From positions 116,001 through 180,000 of the forward strand of contig JACKGW010000008.1 in assembly GCA_020631815.1 (NCBI GenBank): 64,000 bases of DNA. The letters are read 5' to 3'. The stretch is from Planctomycetota bacterium. Its GTDB lineage: Bacteria > Planctomycetota > PLA2 > JAEUHO01. Positions 51,881 through 59,172 of this stretch are shown piece by piece; within the stretch, counting starts at the first letter, position 1, and every line of letters begins with the position of its first letter. A program made the position numbers and the translations under genes. A model generated the notes under the pieces. The model was given only the letters and a program-made list of their open reading frames with translations, was not told the origin of the DNA and did no database searches.

Positions 51881-53710
51881 ATGCGCACCACGTACCGGAC
51901 ACACACCTGTGGTGACCTGCGCGCCGAGCACGCAGGCACGGAAGTCACGCTCTGCGGCTGGGTCCACGCCCGTCGCGACCAGGGCGGCGTGCTGTTCCTC
52001 GATCTGCGCGACCGCTACGGCCTGACCCAGGTGACCTTCCGCGGGGATCGCGATGCGGCCCTCCTGGCGGCGGCCGAGCGCGTCCGCCCCGAGTGGGTCG
52101 TGCGGGCTACGGGCCTCGTGGCCGCGCGCCCGTCCGAAGCCGTCAACCCCGATCGTGCCACGGGCGAGATCGAGGTCGAGGCGCATGCCCTCGTCGTGCT
52201 CTCGGAGGCCGCGACGCCGCCGATTCCCGTCGACGAGCACGCGGCCGTCTCGACCGAGCTGCGCCTGCGCCACCGCTACATGGACCTGCGTCGGCCCGCG
52301 CTCACGCACACGGTGGGGGCGCGCGCACGCATCGCCGGGACGGTGCGGCGGCACCTGGAGGCGCAGGGCTTCCTCGACATCGAGACGCCCACGCTGATCC
52401 GCAGCACGCCCGAAGGCGCGCGCGATTACCTCGTGCCCAGCCGGGTGCGGCCGGGCACCTGCTACGCGCTGCCGCAGTCGCCGCAGCTGTTCAAGCAGCT
52501 GCTCATGGTCGCGGGCCAGGACCGCTACTACCAGCTGGCCCGCTGCTACCGCGACGAGGACCTGCGCGCCGACCGTCAGCCGGAGTTCACCCAGGTGGAC
52601 CTCGAGGCCTCGTTCGTGACCGAAGAGGACATCTTCGCGTTGCTCGAGCCGCTCGTGCGTGACCTCGTCCGCACGTGGCGTGGCACGCAGCTGCCCGACC
52701 CGCTGCCGCGCATGACGTATGCCGAGGCCATGGAGCGCTTCGGCAGCGACAAGCCCGACCTGCGCAACCCGCTGGAGCTCGTGGACCTCGCGGGCGTCGC
52801 CGGCGCCCTCGGGTTTGCCCCGTTCACGAGCACGCTGGAGTCCGGTGGGCGCGTGAAGGGCCTGCGCGTGCCCGGCGGGAGCGCGCTCTCGCGCAAGGAC
52901 CTGGACGGGCTCGAGCGCGAAGCGCGCTCGATGGGTGCGCCGGGCCTGGCCTGGACCAAGCTGGCCGAAGGCAAGCCCAGCGGTCCCTTGGCGCGGTTCC
53001 TCGGTGGTGAGGGGGCCGCGGCCTTCCTGGCCGCCACGGGTCTGGAGGACGGCGACCTGCTGCTGACGGCGGCGGGCGACGACACGCTCGTGCATCGTGT
53101 GCTCGGCGGCTTGCGCCTGCTCGTGGGTGCCAAGCTGGGCCTCGTCGACGAGTCGCGCAACGAAGTGCTGTGGGTCACCGACTTCCCGCTGTTCGCGTGG
53201 GACGAGGAACACCAGCGCATCGACGCGCAGCACCATCCGTTCACGAGCCCGGCCAGCGACCAGCTCGAGGCCTTCTTCGCCGCCGCGAAGGGCTCGGCCG
53301 AGGACCGCAAGGCGCTCTGCGGCACGCTGCGCTCGCGAGCCTACGACCTCGTCATGAACGGCGTCGAGATCGGTGGCGGGAGCATCCGCATCCACCGCCA
53401 GGACGTGCAGCAGACGGTCTTCGCCCTGCTGGGCATCAGCGAGTCCGAGGTCGAGCGACGCTTCGGCTGGTTCGTGGAGGCCCTGCGCTACGGCACGCCG
53501 CCGCACGGGGGCATCGCCCTGGGGCTGGACCGCCTCGTGATGTGCCTGATCGGTGCTTCCACCATCCAGGACGTGATCGCGTTCCCCAAGACGAGCAGCG
53601 CGGCCGACTTGCTGTGCGGCGCCCCGGCCTCGGTGGACGACGCCCAGATGCACGAGCTGCACCTGGCCTGGGACCTGCCCCAGGAGGACGCCCCTACGTC
53701 CGCCGACTGA
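51881..53710 (+). CDS. aspS: Aspartyl-tRNA synthetase
   Basis: Class II synthetase, 609 residues, of the bacterial type with the GAD insertion (about residues 300-420). An OB-fold anticodon domain (GWVHARRDQGGVLFLDLRDR) leads. Motif 2 RCYRDEDLRADRQPEFTQVD is near residue 221 and motif 3 GIALGLDRLVM near 545. AGGAGAGGTG precedes the ATG. Whether it also charges tRNA-Asn cannot be told from the sequence by eye; no asnS or gatCAB is in the window. Confidence 0.96.
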   Translation: MRTTYRTHTCGDLRAEHAGTEVTLCGWVHARRDQGGVLFLDLRDRYGLTQVTFRGDRDAALLAAAERVRPEWVVRATGLVAARPSEAVNPDRATGEIEVEAHALVVLSEAATPPIPVDEHAAVSTELRLRHRYMDLRRPALTHTVGARARIAGTVRRHLEAQGFLDIETPTLIRSTPEGARDYLVPSRVRPGTCYALPQSPQLFKQLLMVAGQDRYYQLARCYRDEDLRADRQPEFTQVDLEASFVTEEDIFALLEPLVRDLVRTWRGTQLPDPLPRMTYAEAMERFGSDKPDLRNPLELVDLAGVAGALGFAPFTSTLESGGRVKGLRVPGGSALSRKDLDGLEREARSMGAPGLAWTKLAEGKPSGPLARFLGGEGAAAFLAATGLEDGDLLLTAAGDDTLVHRVLGGLRLLVGAKLGLVDESRNEVLWVTDFPLFAWDEEHQRIDAQHHPFTSPASDQLEAFFAAAKGSAEDRKALCGTLRSRAYDLVMNGVEIGGGSIRIHRQDVQQTVFALLGISESEVERRFGWFVEALRYGTPPHGGIALGLDRLVMCLIGASTIQDVIAFPKTSSAADLLCGAPASVDDAQMHELHLAWDLPQEDAPTSAD

Positions 53711-53733
53711 CCCGTCCGTAGGCGGAAGACACG

Positions 53734-53831
53734 GTACGGAGGCGGGGAATTCTTCCGCACCTTGCCGGAGCCCGCGCCCGCTTGCGGGAGAGCAGGGCGG
53801 CAAGGTGCGGAAGAAATCCCCGCCTCCGTAC
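53734..53831. repeat. Rep-C imperfect hairpin, copy 2
   Basis: Arms of 34 nt (53734-53767 and 53798-53831) pair at 33 of 34 positions; the one mismatch corresponds to arm position 12 of the other copies. The arm starts GTACGGAGGCGGGG, different from copies 1 and 3, yet still self-complementary. It begins 24 bases after the aspS stop. Confidence 0.8.
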
Positions 53832-53855
53832 GGCCTCTCGCGAGCTGCAAGCAAT

Positions 53856-53956
53856 CCCTCCGCCTACGGAGGGCACCGCCCACGCGGCGCGTGGCGAACG
53901 GAACCCGCCTGTCGGGACGCCCGTCGAGCCTGCGTGCGCCGGAAAGGGCGCACGTA
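53856..53956 (+). promoter_or_regulatory. Leader hairpins before thrS
   Basis: CCCTCCG-CCTA-CGGAGGG (53856-53873) and a 10-bp stem around GGAAAG (53931-53956) lie in the thrS leader, the second 59 bases before the ATG. Such hairpins could be an autogenous operator, as E. coli ThrRS uses, or simple repeats. GTAGGCTATCC overlapping the second may hold a -10 box. Confidence 0.4.
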
Positions 53957-54015
53957 GGCTATCCAGCCACACACGCCGTCCATGGGGGACGGCGGCCTCA
54001 CCTAGGAGCCTTCCC

Positions 54016-55938
54016 ATGTCCGCCTCGATCCACCTCCAGCTGCCCGACGGGTCCCTGCGCCAGGTCCCTCGGGGCACGACGGTGGCCGAGGTCGCCGCGG
54101 GCATCGGCAAGGGCTTGGCCAAGGCCGCCGTCGCCGGCGTCGTCGACGGCAACGTCGTGGAGACCGCGCGTCCGATCCAGGGCGACGCGTCGCTGCGCAT
54201 CCTGACCGCCAAGGACAAGGAAGCGCTCGACGTGCTCCGCCATAGCGCCGCGCACCTGCTCGCGATGGCCGTGCTCGACCTGTTCCCAGGCACCGACCTG
54301 GGGTTCGGCCCGGCCACCGACGAGGGCTTCTACTACGACTTCAAGACCCCGCAGACGCTCACCGAGGAGGACCTGCCCAAGATCGAAGCGCGCATGAAGG
54401 AGATCGCGGCCGAAGGCCGTCCCTACGCGCGCGTCGCCCTCGATCGGGCAGGTGCCAAGGAACGCCTCCAGGGCATCGGCTACGAGCTGAAGATCCCGCA
54501 CGTCGACGAGATTCCCGAAGACGAGATCACCTTCTACGACTCGGGTGCCTTCACCGACATGTGCGAGGGTCCGCACGTGCCCGACACCTCGTGGTTGGCC
54601 AACGTGAAGCTGTTGAGCGTCAGCGGCGCGTACTGGCGCGGCGACGCGTCCGGCGTGCCGATGCAGCGCATTCGCGGCACCGCGTTCTTCACCGCCAAGG
54701 ACCTCGAGCAACACCTCCATCGCCTGGAGGAGGCCAAGAAGCGCGATCACCGACGCATCGGGCGCGAGATGGATCTCTTCTCGCTGCAGCCCGAGGGGCC
54801 GGGGTTCCCCTTCTGGCATCCCCGCGGCATGGTCGTCTACAACGAGCTCACCAAGCTGATCCGCGAGCAGCTCGAGCGCCGCGGCTACGGCGAAGTCCGT
54901 ACGCCCATCGTGCTCAGCGACGAGCTGTGGAAGCGCAGCGGCCACTACGACCACTTCAAGGACAACATGTACTTCCTCGAAGTGGACGAGCGGTCGTTCG
55001 CCATCAAGCCCATGAACTGCCCGGGCACGTGCCTGGTCTACGGCCACCGGCCGCGCTCCTACCGCGAGCTGCCGGTGCGCATGGCCGAGTTCAGCCCGCT
55101 GCACCGCAACGAGCTCTCCGGCACGCTTCACGGCCTCCTTCGCGTGCGCCTCATGGCGCAGGACGACGCGCACGTCTACTGCGCGCCCGAGGACCTGCAG
55201 AGCGAGATCGCCGACATGATCGAGATGCTCCAGCAGGTCTACCCGGCGATCGGGTTCGACCCTGCCGAGGTCATCGTGAAGCTGGCGACCAAGCCCGAGA
55301 AGGCGCTGGGCGACCCCGCGTCGTGGGAGAAGGCCGAGGCCGCACTGGCCGATGCGCTTCGTGCGCAGGGCATGGCGTTCGAGGTCAACCCGGGCGAGGG
55401 CGCGTTCTACGGACCCAAGATCGAGTTCCACGTGACCGACGCGCTGGGCCGCACGTGGCAGTGCGGCACCATCCAGGTGGACTTCTCCATGCCGGAGCGG
55501 TTCAACCTGTCCTATGTGGGGCAGGACGGACAGCACCACCGGCCCGTCATGATCCACCGCGCCATCCTGGGCTCGTTCGAGCGCCTGATCGGCATCCTCA
55601 TCGAGCACCACGCCGGGCGCTTCCCCGTCTGGCTGGCGCCCGTGCAGGCCACCGTGCTCTCCATCACGGAGGCACAGGGCGAGTACGCCGTCGCCGTGCG
55701 TGACAGGCTCAGGGCCGCCGGCGTGCGGGCCGAGGCCGACATCCGCGGCGACAAGGTCGGCTCCAAGATCCGTGACGCCATCCTGGAGCGGGTCCCGTAC
55801 CAGCTCGTGGTGGGGGGGCGCGAGATGGAGTCCGGCCAGGTGGCCGTGCGCCTGCTCTCCGGCGAGGACCTCGGCCCCATGGCCATCGAGGACTTCCTCG
55901 CCCGCATCCGTCACGAGATCGACGAGCGCGTTGCCTGA
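54016..55938 (+). CDS. thrS: Threonyl-tRNA synthetase
   Basis: Class II synthetase, 640 residues. An N-terminal TGS domain (HLQLPDGSLRQVPRGTTVAEVA) and the editing domain with HSAAHLLAMAV are followed by the catalytic core with its zinc Cys in MNCPGTCLVYGH (about residue 335). YGPKIEFHVTDALGRTWQCGTIQVDF precedes the C-terminal anticodon domain. AGGAG lies ten bases before the ATG. A strong hairpin closes the gene. Confidence 0.97.
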   Translation: MSASIHLQLPDGSLRQVPRGTTVAEVAAGIGKGLAKAAVAGVVDGNVVETARPIQGDASLRILTAKDKEALDVLRHSAAHLLAMAVLDLFPGTDLGFGPATDEGFYYDFKTPQTLTEEDLPKIEARMKEIAAEGRPYARVALDRAGAKERLQGIGYELKIPHVDEIPEDEITFYDSGAFTDMCEGPHVPDTSWLANVKLLSVSGAYWRGDASGVPMQRIRGTAFFTAKDLEQHLHRLEEAKKRDHRRIGREMDLFSLQPEGPGFPFWHPRGMVVYNELTKLIREQLERRGYGEVRTPIVLSDELWKRSGHYDHFKDNMYFLEVDERSFAIKPMNCPGTCLVYGHRPRSYRELPVRMAEFSPLHRNELSGTLHGLLRVRLMAQDDAHVYCAPEDLQSEIADMIEMLQQVYPAIGFDPAEVIVKLATKPEKALGDPASWEKAEAALADALRAQGMAFEVNPGEGAFYGPKIEFHVTDALGRTWQCGTIQVDFSMPERFNLSYVGQDGQHHRPVMIHRAILGSFERLIGILIEHHAGRFPVWLAPVQATVLSITEAQGEYAVAVRDRLRAAGVRAEADIRGDKVGSKIRDAILERVPYQLVVGGREMESGQVAVRLLSGEDLGPMAIEDFLARIRHEIDERVA

Positions 55939-55943
55939 GCCGC

Positions 55944-55972
55944 GCGTCCGCGGCCTGCCGGGCCGCGGACGC
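55944..55972 (+). terminator. Terminator-like hairpin after thrS
   Basis: A perfect 12-bp stem (55944-55955 with 55961-55972) and a TGCCG loop start five bases after the stop. No T run follows. A smaller CCGTCGG/CCGACGG hairpin at 56008-56024 lies between it and infC. Confidence 0.65.
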
Positions 55973-56100
55973 CCTCCCTGCCCCTCATGCCCCTTTCACG
56001 GGGTGATCCGTCGGCTTCCGACGGTGATTCGTGGCAAGATGATCGTTTGCCCCGGGCCCGTATGGTCCGGCGGCCCGCACCCTATCTAGGAGACATCCCC

Positions 56101-56640
56101 ATCCGTCCCAGCCGCTTTGACCGGTCCATGCCTCGTGAGTCTGGACCGCGCATCAACGAACGCATCACCATCCGCCAGGTCCGGCTGATCGACAGCGAGA
56201 ACGTCAACCATGGCGTGGTCTCGCGCGACGACGCATTGCGCATGGCCCAGGAAGCTGGCCTCGACCTCGTCGAGGTCAACTCGAACAGCCGACCGCCCGT
56301 GTGCCGGATCATGGACTTCGGCCGCTACAAGTACGAGCAGAGCAAGAAGGCTCGTGAGTCGAAGGCCAAGCAGCACCGGGCGCAGATCCGCACGGTCCGT
56401 CTGCGCCCCAAGACCGACCCGCACATGCTCGACATCCGCTGCAAGAAGGCGCGGGAGTTCCTCGAGCGTGGCGACAAGGTCCAGCTCATGATCCTGTTCC
56501 GCGGCCGCGAGATGGCCCACCAGGAGCTGGGCGCCAAGCACTGCGAAGAGGTGGCGAAGCGGCTGGAAGACGTGGGCAAGGTCGAGGCGCCGCCCCGCAT
56601 GGAGGGCCGCCGCATGACCATGCTCATTGGGCGCAAGTAA
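56101..56640 (+). CDS. infC: Translation initiation factor IF-3, probable ATC start
   Basis: IF-3, 179 residues if started at the ATC codon 56101. AGGAG at 56088-56092 lies eight bases before that codon, whereas the first ATG (56128) has no ribosome site. Rare start codons of the AUU/AUC kind are a known feature of infC and allow IF-3 to restrain its own synthesis. The N-domain (GPRINERITIRQVRLIDSENVNHGVV), linker (KFxRYKYEQSKK-like) and C-domain (VQLMILFRGREMAHQELG) are complete. rpmI and rplT follow, but after an unusual 642-bp gap full of repeats. Confidence 0.93.
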   Translation: MRPSRFDRSMPRESGPRINERITIRQVRLIDSENVNHGVVSRDDALRMAQEAGLDLVEVNSNSRPPVCRIMDFGRYKYEQSKKARESKAKQHRAQIRTVRLRPKTDPHMLDIRCKKAREFLERGDKVQLMILFRGREMAHQELGAKHCEEVAKRLEDVGKVEAPPRMEGRRMTMLIGRK

Positions 56641-56661
56641 GCGACCTGGGGTGCGGACGGG

Positions 56662-56764
56662 CGGCTCGCCGAGTGCTCGGCGGCGCCGGCGCGATCCGCT
56701 CCTCAAGTAGCTCGGCTACGAGTCGTCGCGGATCGCTTGGCGGCGCCGTCGCCCTGACGAGCCG
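56662..56764 (+). repeat. Rep-B structured repeat, copy 3
   Basis: A 103-bp unit 21 bases after the infC stop, in the same orientation to its upstream gene as the other two copies. The middle stem GCGATCCGC/GCGGATCGC and the inner GTAGC-TCG-GCTAC are conserved; the outer stem is CGGCTCG/CGAGCCG with altered bases beyond. A weak REP motif (GGCTGCCTGATCC, 56777-56789) follows. Confidence 0.75.
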
Positions 56765-56892
56765 GTCCGCGGCGGCGGCTGCCTGATCCTGCGGTCGGGC
56801 GGGGCCTCGCGCGGACGACGACGCGGCTGGGGTCGAGAAGGCCCGAGCCACCGGGGCCCCGAACTACCTCCCGCCTGTCGCACGCCAGGGGA

Positions 56893-56982
56893 GGAGCCTG
56901 GGAGTTCTTCCGCTACTCGCCGCGGGATACCCTCGGCGTCGCGGGTGCCCTCCGGCGAGTTGCGGAAGGAGTCCCTGGCTCC
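56893..56982. repeat. Rep-C imperfect hairpin, copy 3
   Basis: Arms of 30 nt (56893-56922 and 56953-56982) match at 26 of 30 positions, with mismatches at positions 7, 12, 14 and 22, the same four as in copy 1. It directly abuts the Rep-D unit. Confidence 0.75.
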
Positions 56983-56985
56983 ACC

Positions 56986-57071
56986 GTGAGAGGTGCAGGA
57001 GGGGTACGGAATAGCCCTCCTGCCGCGACGGCGTAGGCCGGAGCGCCGAGTCCGCGCGGGAGCGCGGAACG
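56986..57071 (-). repeat. Rep-D repeat, intact copy with unoccupied attB-like site
   Basis: On the minus strand this matches 29761-29844 along its length and continues without a break across GCACCTC-TC-ACGGTG (core at 56988-56989), the sequence split by the mobile element at the other locus. It shows what the integration site looked like before insertion. Confidence 0.8.
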
Positions 57072-57185
57072 AACCTGCGTGTGGCCGACACCCCCCGAAC
57101 CACCGCAGCCCCCTCCAACCGCCGCCTCATTCCGGCGGTGTGGACCCCACCCCCCCAAACCGCCTTCCCCACCCCCCGGCTTTGT

Positions 57186-57225
57186 TTGGCGGGGGAGGGG
57201 GGGGCCGCTACCTTCGCCCGCTTCC
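57186..57225 (+). promoter_or_regulatory. Putative promoter for rpmI-rplT
   Basis: TTGGCG (57186-57191) and TACCTT (57209-57214) are 17 bases apart, 74 bases before the rpmI ATG. The 17-base stretch from the -10 is identical to the one before rpsJ. It suggests that rpmI-rplT are expressed apart from infC. Confidence 0.5.
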
Positions 57226-57282
57226 GTCCCCAGGATCGGCCATCGGGCCTCCGGGACCCTCTCGAGACAGGACGCCTTGGCC

Positions 57283-57480
57283 ATGCCGAAGATCAAGACA
57301 CGCAAGTCGATCGCGAAGCGCTTCAAGGTGACCAAGTCCGGGAAGGTCCGCAAGCTGGGCTCGGCGTTCCACAGCCACATCCTGAGCAAGAAGGGCACCA
57401 AGCAGAAGCGTCGCCACCGCGCGGCCAGCTTCGTCGAGGGGTCCCAGGCTCGGAGCATCCGCCGGTACATGGGTCAGTAA
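57283..57480 (+). CDS. rpmI: 50S ribosomal protein L35
   Basis: L35, 65 residues (MPKIKTRKSIAKRFKVTKSGKV, HILSKKGTKQKRRHR). The canonical start at 57283 is used; the frame is open for 68 codons upstream through GC-rich repeat sequence. rplT follows after 110 bp. Confidence 0.96.
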   Translation: MPKIKTRKSIAKRFKVTKSGKVRKLGSAFHSHILSKKGTKQKRRHRAASFVEGSQARSIRRYMGQ

Positions 57481-57590
57481 GGCCCAGGGCCAGTAGGCCC
57501 GAGGGTCAGCAGGCCCAGTCCGCAGAGCTCATCGGATCGGCACACGGAGCGTCGGGGCCCCAGGCCCGTTGACGAGGAGAGGACCTCGCC

Positions 57591-57947
57591 ATGTCCCGCG
57601 TTACTTGCACCCCCAAGCGCCTTGCTCGCAAGCGCCGCCTCATGAAGGTGGCCAAGGGCTACTTCGGCTCGCGCAGCAAGCAGTACAAGGTGATGAAGGA
57701 AACGGTCCACCGCGGGTGGGTCTATGCCTTTCAGCACCGGCGCCGGCGCAAGCGCGACTTCCGGCGCCTCTGGATCCTGCGCATCAACGCGGCCTCCCGC
57801 GCGCGCGGCGTCCCGTACAGCCGCCTGATCGCGGGCCTCAACGCCGCGGGCATCGAGCTCAACCGCAAGTCGCTGGCCGAGCTGGCCATCCACGACGCCG
57901 CCGCCTTCGACCAGGTGGTGGACGCGGCTCGCGCGCCGAACGCCTGA
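57591..57947 (+). CDS. rplT: 50S ribosomal protein L20
   Basis: L20, 118 residues, early 50S assembly protein and in many bacteria a translational repressor of rpmI-rplT. VTCTPKRLARKRRLMKVAKGYFGSRSKQYKV and LWILRINAASRARGVPYSRLIAGL identify it. GAGGAGAGGA lies upstream of the ATG. Confidence 0.97.
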   Translation: MSRVTCTPKRLARKRRLMKVAKGYFGSRSKQYKVMKETVHRGWVYAFQHRRRRKRDFRRLWILRINAASRARGVPYSRLIAGLNAAGIELNRKSLAELAIHDAAAFDQVVDAARAPNA

Positions 57948-58155
57948 GCGCACGCAGCGCGGAGGCCACGGGCCCCGCGCGTCGACCGCTGCCCCACGCA
58001 GGGCGCATCGTCCCGGCTCCGGCTGCGTCTCCAGCTCCCGTGCGGACTGCACGGGGGCGGTCGTTCGCCGATCCATCCCACGTCGGTAGCCTGACGCCCG
58101 TCGGGTCGGGGGCGTGGGCCTCCGGTCCGCGCGCGGCGGCCTCGGAGGGAGCGTG

Positions 58156-59172
58156 ATGCTCGATCAGATCCGCGACATCGAGCAGGAGGCGCTCGCGGCC
58201 CTCGCTGCCGCGAGCGACCTGGACGCGCTCGAAGCCGTTGAAGCCCGCACCACGGGCAAGCGCGGCGCGCTGGCCGACGTGCTCCGCGGCATCGGCAAGC
58301 TGCCGGGCGACCAGCGAACGGCCGTCGGCCAAGCCGCCAACGCCGCGCGCAAGGCCGTCGAGGCGGCGCTGGAGGCGCGACGTACGGCGCTCGAGGCCGA
58401 GCGCGAGGCGGCGCTCGGCACGCTCGAAGCGCTCGACCTCACGCAGCCGGCGCCGGGCGACGCGCCGTGGCCGCGCACGGGCGGCACGATCCATCCCGTA
58501 CAGCAGCTGATCCGCCGCGTCGAAGACGTATGCCAGGGCATGGGCTTCGACCTGCTCGACGGTCCGTGGGTCGAAGACGAGCAGCACAACTTCACGGCGC
58601 TCAACATCCCGCCGGGCCATCCCGCCCGCGACATGCAGGACACGTTCTGGCTCACCGACGGGCACCTGCTGCGCACGCACACGAGCCCCGTGCAGATCCG
58701 CGCCATGCGCGAGCGCACGCCGCCCATCCGCGCCGTCGCCGTGGGTCGCGTCTTCCGCAACGAAGAGCTCGACGCGACGCACGAGCACACGTTCCACCAG
58801 ATCGAGGGCCTTCTGGTGGACCGCGAGGTCAACGTGGGCCACATGGTCCACGTGCTGCGCGGTCTCATCGCCGAGATCCTCGAGTCCGACGTGGAGGTGC
58901 GCCTGCGCCCGGCCTACTTCCCCTTCGTCGAGCCGGGCTTCGAAATGGATGTCACCTACCGCGGGCGCTGGATGGAGCTCCTGGGCTGCGGTCTGGTGCA
59001 TCCCGACGTGTTGCGTCAGGGCGGTGTCGACCCCGCGGCGTGGTCGGGCTTCGCGTTCGGCATGGGCATCGACCGCCTCGTGCTCCTCAAGTACGGCATC
59101 GAGGACATTCGCCACCTGATGGGCGGCGACCTGCGCTTCCTCAGGCAGTTCGGATCGGGGGTGGAAGCATGA
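58156..59172 (+). CDS. pheS: Phenylalanyl-tRNA synthetase alpha subunit
   Basis: 338 residues. An N-terminal coiled coil (about 1-85) leads to the class II core: HPVQQLIRRVEDVCQGMGF, FNALNIPPGHPARDMQDTFW-like motif, motif 2 VGRVFRNEELDATHEHTFHQIEG and motif 3 GFAFGMGIDRLVLLKYGI. The ATG at 58156 follows GGAGGGAGCG. Its stop overlaps the pheT start. Confidence 0.97.
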   Translation: MLDQIRDIEQEALAALAAASDLDALEAVEARTTGKRGALADVLRGIGKLPGDQRTAVGQAANAARKAVEAALEARRTALEAEREAALGTLEALDLTQPAPGDAPWPRTGGTIHPVQQLIRRVEDVCQGMGFDLLDGPWVEDEQHNFTALNIPPGHPARDMQDTFWLTDGHLLRTHTSPVQIRAMRERTPPIRAVAVGRVFRNEELDATHEHTFHQIEGLLVDREVNVGHMVHVLRGLIAEILESDVEVRLRPAYFPFVEPGFEMDVTYRGRWMELLGCGLVHPDVLRQGGVDPAAWSGFAFGMGIDRLVLLKYGIEDIRHLMGGDLRFLRQFGSGVEA

